From Glaciecola sp. UBA2563 (lineage in GTDB: Bacteria > Pseudomonadota > Gammaproteobacteria > Enterobacterales > Alteromonadaceae), in assembly GCA_002340325.1 (NCBI GenBank), contig DDLV01000124.1, positions 1-20,660 on the forward strand: a DNA stretch of 20,660 nt. Direction: 5' to 3'. Made by a program: the position numbers and the translations under genes. A model generated the notes under the pieces. That model was not told the DNA's origin. It saw nothing but the letters and a program-made list of their open reading frames with translations, and ran no database searches. Position 1 is the stretch's first letter. Each line of letters begins with the position of its first letter. Positions 8,384 through 15,632 of the stretch are shown in pieces.

Positions 8384-9273
8384 GAAATTACGTTTCTATT
8401 TGCATCTAAATTAAACAAGTAATCACAAAAATCAGGCATTTTAGCTAAATTAGCTTCTGTAATACGCTGATAGTACGAGATGAAATTAGCAATCTGTTGA
8501 TCAGTCATTCCAAGTCCTTCGGTGTTTTTGTTGTCCTCTTTGAGCTGTGCTAGCATTTTATGCTCTTGCTCAACTCGCCATTGATACACACATTCAAAAC
8601 TTGGTGCTTTGAGCATCACGAGTTTATCAATGAGGTTAAAAACAGGCATATAGTTAGATTTGAGTTGGGTATTGACATAATTACGCCACTCGCCTGTTGC
8701 ATCTTTGCTTTTTTCAAGATCATTGATTGGATGTTGAAGGCTTATTACATCACTGGCAACACTGCCTACACACCAACCTTCTAAAATAATTATTTTAGGC
8801 GCCACGTCAACCGTTAACCATTCGGCATTGGGTTTCACATCATCGGTTGCTTTATCGAACTGAGGTATGGAGCAAGTATTTCCGGATATTAGCTTGGTTA
8901 TCGTGGCTTCAAGAAATGCAATGTCATGTGTACCCGGCACACCTCTTGTCTTCAGTAGTGGGTGAATTTCTTGTGCTAATTCTTGTCTTTTGGTCTGACG
9001 AAAGTAAAAATCATCGATAGAAAACCCAATGCATGGAACATCTAAAATCTGCGATAAATAGACAATAGCAAATTCTGTGAAGGTGGATTTGCCACTGCCT
9101 TGAGCTCCATTGACACCCACAACAATCGGCTTGCGCGCCTTTGTTTGGTGCAACAAAATGTTTTCAATGACAGGAATGAACCATTTTTGTGCGCTAAGCC
9201 AATAAGAGCTGGGCAGTTTATTGTGATTTAAAAAGGTTTCAATACATGCATCAATCATGCTCTGTGAGGGCAT
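8368..9273 (-). CDS. D-glycerate 3-kinase (GLYK-type P-loop kinase)
   Basis: The 301-residue P-loop kinase has Walker A G-A-Q-G-S-G-K-S-T (56-64) preceded by V-V-G-V-N. A S-I-D-D-F-Y segment follows, and then H-P-L-L-K-T-R-G-V-P-G-T-H-D, which is characteristic of the plant-type glycerate kinase family. A later I-I-L-E-G-W-C segment is the probable second nucleotide motif. Family members make 3-phosphoglycerate from D-glycerate and ATP. In this operon that salvages the glycerate released by the phosphorylase and regenerates the gpgS acceptor. It is the first gene, transcribed from the 164-bp gap downstream of cmoB. The ATG at 9273 has only a weak ribosome site; an in-frame ATG five codons later (9258) is an alternative start. 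The kinase and phosphatase both begin M-P-S-Q, which looks like chance. Confidence 0.88.
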   Translation of the reverse strand: MPSQSMIDACIETFLNHNKLPSSYWLSAQKWFIPVIENILLHQTKARKPIVVGVNGAQGSGKSTFTEFAIVYLSQILDVPCIGFSIDDFYFRQTKRQELAQEIHPLLKTRGVPGTHDIAFLEATITKLISGNTCSIPQFDKATDDVKPNAEWLTVDVAPKIIILEGWCVGSVASDVISLQHPINDLEKSKDATGEWRNYVNTQLKSNYMPVFNLIDKLVMLKAPSFECVYQWRVEQEHKMLAQLKEDNKNTEGLGMTDQQIANFISYYQRITEANLAKMPDFCDYLFNLDANRNVISCRHK

Positions 9274-9338
9274 ATCCCGTATTTACTCCATTACTACGTG
9301 ATGAACCATGCTAAAAACAACGCGTAGTGTGTGTGCTT

Positions 9339-9369
9339 ATTATAATGTGTATTGCGTTATATTGGTTAA
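9339..9369 (-). promoter_or_regulatory. Candidate sigma70 promoter of the glucosylglycerate operon
   Basis: On the minus strand a perfect TATAAT (9344-9339) lies about 65 bp before the kinase ATG. The best -35-like hexamer, TTAACC (9369-9364), sits at a long 19-bp spacing. The -10 is convincing but the -35 is weak, so an activator or another sigma factor may be needed. A duplicated CATGAGT motif lies just upstream. Confidence 0.35.
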
Positions 9370-9374
9370 GTATA

Positions 9375-9398
9375 CATGAGTCATGCCAACATGAGTGA
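9375..9398. repeat. Direct repeat CATGAGTSA upstream of the operon promoter
   Basis: CATGAGTCA (9375-9383) recurs as CATGAGTGA (9390-9398). The starts are 15 bp apart, about one and a half helical turns. The pair lies just upstream of the candidate promoter for the glucosylglycerate genes and downstream of cmoB. A two-site activator or repressor operator is possible; no known consensus was recognised. Confidence 0.3.
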
Positions 9399-9437
9399 CG
9401 CAAATCTGAGCATTTATTGTCGTCACCTTTATTAACA

Positions 9438-10412
9438 TCACGTCGAAGCGACAAAGGTTGCGCGCAATGGTGCCGGATATCCTTCAATCGTTAGTTTGTG
9501 ATTATCAGGGTTTAAAAAATCTACCAAGGAGTGATTTGTCATCCACTCGGTACTTCTTTGTTCCTGTGTACTCGTATAGTTTTTCTCGATCATCTCAACA
9601 TCTTTAAAGCCCACTTTTTCAAGCCATAACCTAAGCATTTCTGCACTTGGAATAAAATAAACGTTACGCATCTGTGCGTACCTCTCTCGCGGCATGAGAA
9701 CTTCATTGGGTTCTCCATCGATGATCAGTGTTTCGATAATGAGGCTTCCGTTTTTTGATATTTGGCTTTTTAACATTTTCAGAAAGGTCAATGGGTCATG
9801 TCGGTGATAAAGTACACCCATACAAAATACGACGTCAAAGGCGCCAGTGGCTGGAAGCGATTCTAGTGGAACGGGTAAAAAATGAATATTCTCTTGTCGT
9901 AAATACTGTTTGAAAATAGAAAACTGGTAAAAAAATAAAGTCGTAGGATCAATTCCTAAGATCTGATTCGCGCCGGCTTCACGCATACGAAATAGATGAT
10001 AACCACTGCCGCAGCCAACATCTAATACATGCTTATGCTTGAGGTCAGGGATGTGATGTTGGATCCGTTGCCATTTAAAATCAGAACGCCATTCTGTATC
10101 GATATCAATATCAAATAGTCTAAACGGTCCCTTTCTCCAAGGCATATAGCATTTAAGGACACTCCGAAGATGTTCTTGGGCATTTGAAGAGACGTCATTT
10201 TCTGATCCGATAGTGACAGTGTCGCCAAAACTTTGCGTTGTTACTTCCGTCCGTGGAAATTTCTTGAGTTGTTTTTCCCATTTATTTTGCTCAGCATGAT
10301 GTATCCTAGATTTCCAGTCTTTAATAATTACTGAGAAATCAGACAACCAAGCTGCTAGAGGCGTGTCTAAAATGGAGAGATAAAGCGCTTTTTCCCAATC
10401 GTAGTTATTCAT
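9438..10412 (-). CDS. cmoB: tRNA U34 carboxymethyltransferase CmoB
   Basis: CmoB transfers the carboxymethyl group of carboxy-SAM to 5-hydroxyuridine at the wobble position of several tRNAs, completing the cmo5U modification. Seen from the chosen start: M-P-W-R-K-G-P-F (90-97), D-T-E-W-R-S-D (105-111), SAM loop V-G-C-G-S-G-Y-H (132-139), G-V-L-Y-H-R, R-Y-A-Q-M-R-N-V-Y-F-I-P and the terminal E-G-Y-P-A-P motif. All are hallmarks of CmoB. I place the start at the ATG at 10412, giving 324 residues against 323 for E. coli. A longer frame begins at a GTG (10472) inside cmoA, but its extra 20 residues have no counterpart in the family. Seven bases separate the cmoA stop from this ATG, so the pair form one transcript. 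Confidence 0.95.
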   Translation of the reverse strand: MNNYDWEKALYLSILDTPLAAWLSDFSVIIKDWKSRIHHAEQNKWEKQLKKFPRTEVTTQSFGDTVTIGSENDVSSNAQEHLRSVLKCYMPWRKGPFRLFDIDIDTEWRSDFKWQRIQHHIPDLKHKHVLDVGCGSGYHLFRMREAGANQILGIDPTTLFFYQFSIFKQYLRQENIHFLPVPLESLPATGAFDVVFCMGVLYHRHDPLTFLKMLKSQISKNGSLIIETLIIDGEPNEVLMPRERYAQMRNVYFIPSAEMLRLWLEKVGFKDVEMIEKNYTSTQEQRSTEWMTNHSLVDFLNPDNHKLTIEGYPAPLRATFVAST

Positions 10413-10419
10413 CAGTTGT

Positions 10420-11148
10420 CTATTTAATTGCGATAAAGGATGCAAAATTAAAGTGTTGATACCAGACCTCACAATGGCTAAACCCAGCCAATGCTAATCT
10501 AGACTTATGCGTTTCTATGCTGTCAATAATCATTACTTCTTCGAGAGCAGACCGTTTTTGACTTATCTCCAATTCAGAATAGCCATTTTTTCGCTTAAAA
10601 TCATGATGTAATTCGACGAGGTTGCGATCCATTACCGCGTCGGTGCTTTGGACTTTTTCGCTTAGCAAAAAAACCTGTCCGGGGGGTAGGGCATTCGCGA
10701 TTTTATTGATAACAAAATCTCTCTGTTCAGGCGCAATAAATTGAAGTGTAAAGTTCATCATAATTGCATCACAGCTAGCTAACTCAAAGGTTGTAATATC
10801 TGCTTGTTGAACATTGATGATTTCTGAGAACTTGTAAGACTGAACATTGCGCTTGGCTTTTTCAACCATGGCACTAGAGTAATCGATAGCACCAATGGTA
10901 ATTTGAGCAGACTTTATCTGTTTAGCTAACGTCAAACTCGCTGCCCCCAGACTACATCCAATATCGTAAATCTTTGAATCTGTTTTTAAATATTTACTCA
11001 ATATTGCTGGAATGGTGCCGATTATTGTTTGATACCCGGGAACAGAGCGATTGATCATGTCGGCGAAAACGTCTGCAACCTGTTCGTCGAAAGTAAACTG
11101 CTCTAGTTGTTTTTGAGGTTTTGCGTATATTTTGTCTTTTTTGAACAT
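10420..11148 (-). CDS. cmoA: Carboxy-S-adenosyl-L-methionine synthase CmoA
   Basis: CmoA converts SAM and prephenate to carboxy-SAM, the unusual donor used by CmoB next door. The 242-residue protein carries the family motif Y-D-I-G-C-S-L-G-A-A (61-70), the N-terminal F-T-F-D-E-Q-V-A-D-V-F segment and the M-N-F-T-L-Q-F-I segment in the middle of the methyltransferase fold. Length is within a few residues of the E. coli enzyme. It is the promoter-proximal gene of the cmoAB pair and diverges from the response regulator gene across a 154-bp AT-rich gap. No clear Shine-Dalgarno sequence precedes the ATG. Confidence 0.95.
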   Translation of the reverse strand: MFKKDKIYAKPQKQLEQFTFDEQVADVFADMINRSVPGYQTIIGTIPAILSKYLKTDSKIYDIGCSLGAASLTLAKQIKSAQITIGAIDYSSAMVEKAKRNVQSYKFSEIINVQQADITTFELASCDAIMMNFTLQFIAPEQRDFVINKIANALPPGQVFLLSEKVQSTDAVMDRNLVELHHDFKRKNGYSELEISQKRSALEEVMIIDSIETHKSRLALAGFSHCEVWYQHFNFASFIAIK

Positions 11149-11240
11149 AAACTACGTCTAGACCGTTCTTATTAAAAAACCTGTAAAAAAATTATACTTT
11201 TATATTAATATTAAAGTTAATACAATATGCGATAAATATT

Positions 11241-11265
11241 AGCAGTATCAATACGTAATGCTGCT
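11241..11265. promoter_or_regulatory. Inverted repeat upstream of the response regulator
   Basis: AGCAGTAT (11241-11248) pairs with ATGCTGCT (11258-11265) across a 9-base loop. This gives an 8-bp stem with one G-U pair if transcribed. It lies 38 bp before the response regulator ATG in the divergent gap with cmoA. It could be an operator, possibly autoregulatory, or a leader hairpin. There is no T-tract to make it a terminator. Confidence 0.35.
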
Positions 11266-11302
11266 CATTCAAATCGCTTTTATATTAGGAAGCACTTAAA
11301 GC

Positions 11303-11938
11303 ATGGTTAAATTTTTGATCGCAGATGACCATCCGTTATTTCGCGAAGCTCTTAGAGCTGCGCTACAAACAGAGTTTAACAAAGTTGTATACCTTGAATC
11401 AGACTCTTTTGCATCGACGATAGAAGTGATCCGAAAAAACAGACGACTAAATCTCATTTTACTTGATTTAACTATGCCGGGTTGTGAAAATTTCTATGGT
11501 CTTTTAAGAGTTAAACAAAATTTTCCAGACATCCCTGTTGCAGTCGTTTCCGCAAACGAAGACATAGGTGTTATTTCTCAGGTTCTGGAGTTTGGGGCAG
11601 ATGCTTACATCCCGAAAAGCACGCCAACATCAGATTTTATCCATGCAATAAAACTGGTACTAGACGGAGAGTCTTGGGTACCTGAAGATGTCAAAAAGAA
11701 ATTGGTTGAAGTTAAATCGGAAACCAAGGAAATAGCGCAGAAAGTTAAGGAGTTAACACCAAAGCAATTTCAAGTACTTCGACATATCAAATTGGGTATG
11801 ATGAATAAGCAAATTGCGGATACGCTCAATGTCACCGAAGCGACGGTAAAAGCACATATCAGTTCCATTTTTAAGAGTTTAGACGTTAAATCGCGTACGC
11901 AAATTCTAGTTGCTATCGATAAATTGAATCTGGATTAG
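11303..11938 (+). CDS. NarL/FixJ-type response regulator (LuxR HTH)
   Basis: The 211-residue two-domain regulator has a receiver domain with acidic pair Asp8-Asp9, phospho-acceptor Asp55 in L-L-D-L-T-M-P-G, Ser83 and Lys105. The C-terminal LuxR-type helix-turn-helix runs from L-T-P-K-Q-F-Q-V-L (151-159) through K-Q-I-A-D-T-L-N-V-T-E-A-T-V-K-A-H (169-185). It should bind DNA as a phosphorylation-controlled dimer. No histidine kinase gene is in the window, so it is an orphan here. GGAAG lies 11 bp before the ATG. Its TAG shares a base with the GTG of adenosine deaminase (TAGTG), which implies joint transcription and probable coupling. The regulated genes are not evident, though adenosine deaminase is at least co-expressed. 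Confidence 0.93.
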   Translation: MVKFLIADDHPLFREALRAALQTEFNKVVYLESDSFASTIEVIRKNRRLNLILLDLTMPGCENFYGLLRVKQNFPDIPVAVVSANEDIGVISQVLEFGADAYIPKSTPTSDFIHAIKLVLDGESWVPEDVKKKLVEVKSETKEIAQKVKELTPKQFQVLRHIKLGMMNKQIADTLNVTEATVKAHISSIFKSLDVKSRTQILVAIDKLNLD

Positions 11939-12894
11939 TGTTGCTGATCGATTTACATCGTCATTTAGACGGCAATATACGGATAGACACTATCTATGAG
12001 CTTGCCAAACAATACAAGTTACCATTGTCAAAATATTCAATAGAATCACTACATAAACTCGTATATATAAACGACCAAACGTCAGATTTAATCGCTTTTT
12101 TGGAGCGATTGGACTATGGGATATCAGTACTAAAATCGCCAAAAGACTGCTATAGAGTTGCTTACGAAAACATTGAGGATGCTTATAACGAAGAATTAGA
12201 TTATGTCGAGTTACGCTTTTCTCCCTATTATATGGCGAGTGCGCATAGTCTATCACTTGATGATGTCGTCGCAGCGGTATGTCAAGGAGTGAATGACGGG
12301 TGTGTTGACTTCCCAGTCAAAGCAAGCCTGATTGGTATTCTTAGTCGAACCTTTGGTGTTGAGAATTGCTTTGCCGAATTAGCCGCTATTTTGAAATATA
12401 AGCGCCATTTTGTTGCTGTTGACTTGGCAGGTGATGAGCATGATTTCCCACCTGAAATGTTTATAGAACACTTTCAAATGGTACAAAAGGCAGATTTAAA
12501 AGCAACGATACACGCTGGTGAAGCTGGTGGTCCTGAAAATATTTGGACAGCAATCAAGCAACTAAATGCTGCGAGGATTGGACACGGGGTAAATGCCATT
12601 CATGATAGCGAACTCATTGATTATCTTGCCGAAAACGAAATTGGTATTGAGTCATGTATTACGTCTAATTATCAGACTGCCACATGGACAGATACAAGTA
12701 CGCATCCACTTAAGGCGTTTTTACATGCGGGCGTAAAAGCTTGCCTTTGTACTGATGATCCCGGTGTTTCGGATATTACATTGAAAAATGAATTCGAACG
12801 CGCAGAACGTGAATTAAAACTGACAGAACACCAGTTAAAGCAGCTTAAACAAAATGCTAAAGAGCAGTCGTTTGTTGCGTGTACAAGCAGTTAA
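11938..12894 (+). CDS. add: Adenosine deaminase
   Basis: The 318-residue metal-dependent deaminase converts adenosine or deoxyadenosine to inosine or deoxyinosine in purine salvage. Zinc ligands His7 and His9 sit in H-R-H-L-D-G, with further motifs I-H-A-G-E-A-G (His192, catalytic Glu195), R-I-G-H-G (His216) and C-T-D-D-P (zinc Asp near 273). H-L-D-G is followed by Asn rather than the usual Ser. The start is a GTG overlapping the response regulator stop. No good ribosome site is seen, which fits translational coupling. The C-terminus is slightly shorter than E. coli Add (333 residues) but contains all catalytic parts. Some members of this superfamily act on adenine or 6-aminodeoxyfutalosine; the motif set fits adenosine best. 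Confidence 0.9.
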   Translation: MLLIDLHRHLDGNIRIDTIYELAKQYKLPLSKYSIESLHKLVYINDQTSDLIAFLERLDYGISVLKSPKDCYRVAYENIEDAYNEELDYVELRFSPYYMASAHSLSLDDVVAAVCQGVNDGCVDFPVKASLIGILSRTFGVENCFAELAAILKYKRHFVAVDLAGDEHDFPPEMFIEHFQMVQKADLKATIHAGEAGGPENIWTAIKQLNAARIGHGVNAIHDSELIDYLAENEIGIESCITSNYQTATWTDTSTHPLKAFLHAGVKACLCTDDPGVSDITLKNEFERAERELKLTEHQLKQLKQNAKEQSFVACTSS

Positions 12895-12944
12895 TTCTCA
12901 CAGACTAGTGAGTATCGCTGGGTAACAGAAGCATTTAAAGAATT

Positions 12945-12982
12945 GCCTGCATAACACATTATTCATTGCGTGATATGCAGGC
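12945..12982. terminator. Strong hairpin between convergent add and fadE
   Basis: GCCTGCAT (12945-12952) pairs perfectly with ATGCAGGC (12975-12982). The stem can continue for about five more positions with one mismatch (ATAACAC against GTGATAT), leaving a loop of about 12 bases. It sits where the two genes meet head-on, so a bidirectional terminator is likely. Neither side carries a long T-run: minus-strand readthrough meets AATTCTTTAAAT and plus-strand meets TTGATGG. A smaller hairpin, CTCAC-AGACTA-GTGAG, lies at 12897-12912 just after the add stop. Confidence 0.5.
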
Positions 12983-13016
12983 TTGATGGCGTTAGCGCAT
13001 TTGCACCAAGTACTTG

Positions 13017-15479
13017 CTATGCCGCCTTTTTAGGTTGGCGTTTTCGCGTTGTTGGTCTTTTCGCTTTTTTACTGGTAGCGGCAACGAGCTCATTTGAATC
13101 AAAATCATCAACGTTTATCGCACGCAGTCTGCCTTTTTCAGTTTCTCTGAGTAATGCGGCTTCTTCTTCATCTATGATGTTGTCTTTAAGCGCTCTTTCG
13201 GCGAGAAGATCCAAATTGGTCATCGTAAGCTTTTCGCCAAGCGCTTTACAGATACGCTCATGAATTGGTTCTACCGCTATCATATTGCGCAGTGTTTGCT
13301 CCATATCACCGTATACATTACCTAAGTATTGTCCTTGTCCTAACCGGTCTCTGGCTGAGGATGGGTTTTGAAGAATGTGCGCAATCTTATGTTCAATGAC
13401 ATCTGAAGGTGCTTTGTTAGTCGGTCCCAATGGCATAATCAAAACACGCAAGTAAATGCCCACCGGCTTAGATGGGAAATTGCGAATAAAGTCATCAATA
13501 GCCATGTCGATCTTGTTCAGACTGTCCTGTAACGCCCAGTGCATCATTGGCGCGTCTTCATGCAATCTTCCCTCTTCGTCAAACCGTTTTAGTGTAGCGC
13601 TTGCGAGATAGAGATGGCTAAGGATATCACCTAGTCTTGCTGACAAGCGTTCACGCCGCTTCAAGTCTCCGCCCAAAACACCCATGGAGATATCAGTTAA
13701 CAATGCAAGATTGGCTGAGTACCCTTGTAATTTTTTGTAATAGATTGCCGTTTCGTCGGCAAATGGTGCTCGACTGAGTTTGTTTCCAGTTAATGTAAAC
13801 CACAATGACCTGAACGTATTGCTTACTGCAAATCCGATGTGACTCCAAACGGCTTTATCGAACGCATTTAACTGTTCTTTTTTGTCTTCGAGGGCGGCTG
13901 CGCGTATTTCATCAAGTACATATGGGTGACAGCGCATTGCACCTTGACCAAATATCATCATGTTACGGGTGAGGATATTGGCCCCTTCTACGGTAATTGA
14001 AATTGGAGTACCTTGATATGCTCTACCTAGGTAATTGTTTGGTCCCAAACATATGCCTTTTCCGCCGTGGATATCCATTGAGGCATTGACACATTCACGC
14101 ATTTTTTCTGTTAAATGGTACTTACAGATTGCGCTGATTACCGATGGTTTTTCACCCAAATCAACCCCTGTCGTCGACAGCGCCGTGACTGCATCCATCA
14201 TATAAGCGTTGCCACCGATAAGCGCGAGCATTTCTTCGACGCCTTCCATTTGACCAATCGGTAATCTGAACTGACGTCTGATTCGTGCGTAGGCACCTGT
14301 TACGAGAGACAATTGGTTCACGCCGCCTGCAGCAGAAGATGGAAGTGTGATACAACGCCCAACGGATAGGCATTCCATCAACATACGCCATCCTTTACCT
14401 GCCATGTTTTCGCCACCTATGATATAGCTTAGGGGAACAAAAATATCTTCACCTTGTAAAGGACCGTTGTGGAATGGAGTATTCAAAGGAAAATGGCGTC
14501 TACCAATTTTCAACCCTTTTGTATCGCGCGGAATGAGTGCGCAGGTGATGCCGAGATCTTCCTCATCGCCAAGCAAACCATCGGGATCAAATAGTTTGAA
14601 AGCAAGTCCTACGACAGTGGCAATCGGCGCAAGGGTTATGTAACGTTTGTTGAAAGTCAGCTTCATACCCAGCACTTCTTCGCCTTCAAATTTGCCTTTG
14701 CAAATGATTCCTCTGTCCGGTATCGCGCCTGCATCTGATCCCGCCTCGGGGCTTGTCAGTGCAAAACAGGGTATTTCATCGCCAGCGGCCAAACGTGGCA
14801 AGTAGTAGTCTTGCTGCTCTTTTGTTCCATAGTGTTGTAGGAGTTCGCCTGGTCCTAGAGAGTTTGGTACGCCAACGGTAGAAGATAAAACAGCGCTCAC
14901 ACCAGCGAGTTTCTGTAAGACGCAACGCTGTGCATACGCAGAATATTCAAGCCCGCCAAACTTCTTTTCTATTATCATTGCGAAGAATTTATGCTCTTTG
15001 AGAAAACTCCAAATCTCTTCAGGCATGTCGGCATCAACATGATTGATTTGCCATTCATTCACCATTGCGCAGACCTCTTCGCATGGGCCGTCAAGAAATG
15101 CTTGTTCTTCAGCGCTTAGTCGCGGTTTTGCAATGGCATGAAGTTTTTGCCACTCTGGTTTACCTGAAAACAGCTCGCCATCCCACCAAACGGTACCTGC
15201 ATCAATGGCCTCTTGCTCAGTTGATGACATTTCTGGCGATACGCGCTTATAAAACGCGAGAAGGTTTTTAGTGATGATACCTTTTCTTATCGGTTCATAA
15301 AGCACCGGAATAGCAACAGCCGCAAATAACAGCCAGCTAAAGATACCAATGGATCCAAAAACGGTTCCCAATACCATCGCAACGCCAATTGCTGCAAATG
15401 AAACATGCAGACTAAATCGTTGATAAGTAACACCAATAATTGTGGCGATAACGGCTAAATACCAAAATGCTTCAAACAT
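13017..15479 (-). CDS. fadE: Acyl-CoA dehydrogenase FadE
   Basis: FadE performs the first oxidation of fatty-acid beta-oxidation, acyl-CoA to trans-2-enoyl-CoA with FAD, at the inner membrane. Seen: an N-terminal membrane anchor of about 60 hydrophobic residues, flavin motif C-F-A-L-T-S-P-E-A-G-S-D-A (about 238-250), I-H-G-G-K-G-I-C, and V-E-G-A-N-I-L-T-R-N-M-M-I-F-G-Q-G-A. The C-terminal S/I-N-V-D-D-F-D block is typical of the E. coli-type long FadE. I chose ATG 15479 (820 residues) because GGAG lies 5 bp upstream; the longer frame begins at a TTG with no support and would run through the promoter. A Lys/Arg-rich tail (S-K-K-A-K-R...K-K-A-A) ends the protein. A FadR box overlaps the predicted promoter. 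E. coli FadE has 814 residues. Confidence 0.95.
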   Translation of the reverse strand: MFEAFWYLAVIATIIGVTYQRFSLHVSFAAIGVAMVLGTVFGSIGIFSWLLFAAVAIPVLYEPIRKGIITKNLLAFYKRVSPEMSSTEQEAIDAGTVWWDGELFSGKPEWQKLHAIAKPRLSAEEQAFLDGPCEEVCAMVNEWQINHVDADMPEEIWSFLKEHKFFAMIIEKKFGGLEYSAYAQRCVLQKLAGVSAVLSSTVGVPNSLGPGELLQHYGTKEQQDYYLPRLAAGDEIPCFALTSPEAGSDAGAIPDRGIICKGKFEGEEVLGMKLTFNKRYITLAPIATVVGLAFKLFDPDGLLGDEEDLGITCALIPRDTKGLKIGRRHFPLNTPFHNGPLQGEDIFVPLSYIIGGENMAGKGWRMLMECLSVGRCITLPSSAAGGVNQLSLVTGAYARIRRQFRLPIGQMEGVEEMLALIGGNAYMMDAVTALSTTGVDLGEKPSVISAICKYHLTEKMRECVNASMDIHGGKGICLGPNNYLGRAYQGTPISITVEGANILTRNMMIFGQGAMRCHPYVLDEIRAAALEDKKEQLNAFDKAVWSHIGFAVSNTFRSLWFTLTGNKLSRAPFADETAIYYKKLQGYSANLALLTDISMGVLGGDLKRRERLSARLGDILSHLYLASATLKRFDEEGRLHEDAPMMHWALQDSLNKIDMAIDDFIRNFPSKPVGIYLRVLIMPLGPTNKAPSDVIEHKIAHILQNPSSARDRLGQGQYLGNVYGDMEQTLRNMIAVEPIHERICKALGEKLTMTNLDLLAERALKDNIIDEEEAALLRETEKGRLRAINVDDFDSNELVAATSKKAKRPTTRKRQPKKAA

Positions 15480-15488
15480 ATGCACTCC

Positions 15489-15505
15489 AAAAGGTCGGAC
15501 CAGAT
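15489..15505 (-). promoter_or_regulatory. FadR operator of fadE
   Basis: The minus strand reads ATCTGGTCCGACCTTTT. The core CTGGTCNGACC is an exact fit to the E. coli-type FadR operator as I recall it. The box begins at the 3' edge of the likely -10 and ends right beside the GGAG ribosome site, so FadR would cover the transcription start and block fadE until long-chain acyl-CoA releases it. Confidence 0.75.
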
Positions 15506-15530
15506 AATAAAAGGTTAATGGATGTGACAA
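15504..15530 (-). promoter_or_regulatory. Candidate fadE promoter
   Basis: On the minus strand, TTGTCA (15530-15525, five of six bases of TTGACA) is followed 15 bp later by TATTAT (15509-15504, five of six of TATAAT). The spacing is short. The predicted start near 15497 would give a leader of roughly 18 bases, and the FadR box covers that site. Confidence 0.45.
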
Positions 15531-15613
15531 AAAAATCAAGTTTCCGCGAAAAAAATTCGGTTTAGTTACGAGATTTTTGTTTACACAACAACATATTGTC
15601 GTTCAGATACTTA

Positions 15614-15627
15614 AATTCTTTAGAATT
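15614..15627. terminator. Weak palindrome after the DUF3108 gene
   Basis: AATTCTTTAGAATT is a perfect palindrome with a 5-bp stem if four bases form the loop. It lies 6-19 bp beyond the DUF3108 stop codon on the minus strand, before the fadE promoter region. The stem is AT-rich and lacks a T-run, so termination would be inefficient at best. Confidence 0.2.
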
Positions 15628-15632
15628 GCGCT

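Noticed and set aside
8368..9273. Shared M-P-S-Q start of the kinase and phosphatase as a sign of duplication
   Set aside because: The similarity stops after four residues and the folds are unrelated, so chance is the simplest reading.
10413..10472. 20-residue upstream extension of cmoB starting at GTG 10472
   Set aside because: It lies inside cmoA, has no family counterpart, and the ATG at 10412 gives 324 residues against 323 in E. coli.
12970..13263. Plus-strand 97-codon open frame across the fadE 3' end
   Set aside because: It is antisense to the conserved FadE C-terminus and Ser-rich from the opposite-strand codons; no support as a gene.
15480..15539. Upstream TTG start for fadE
   Set aside because: It would translate through the FadR box and the promoter; the ATG at 15479 has GGAG at proper spacing.
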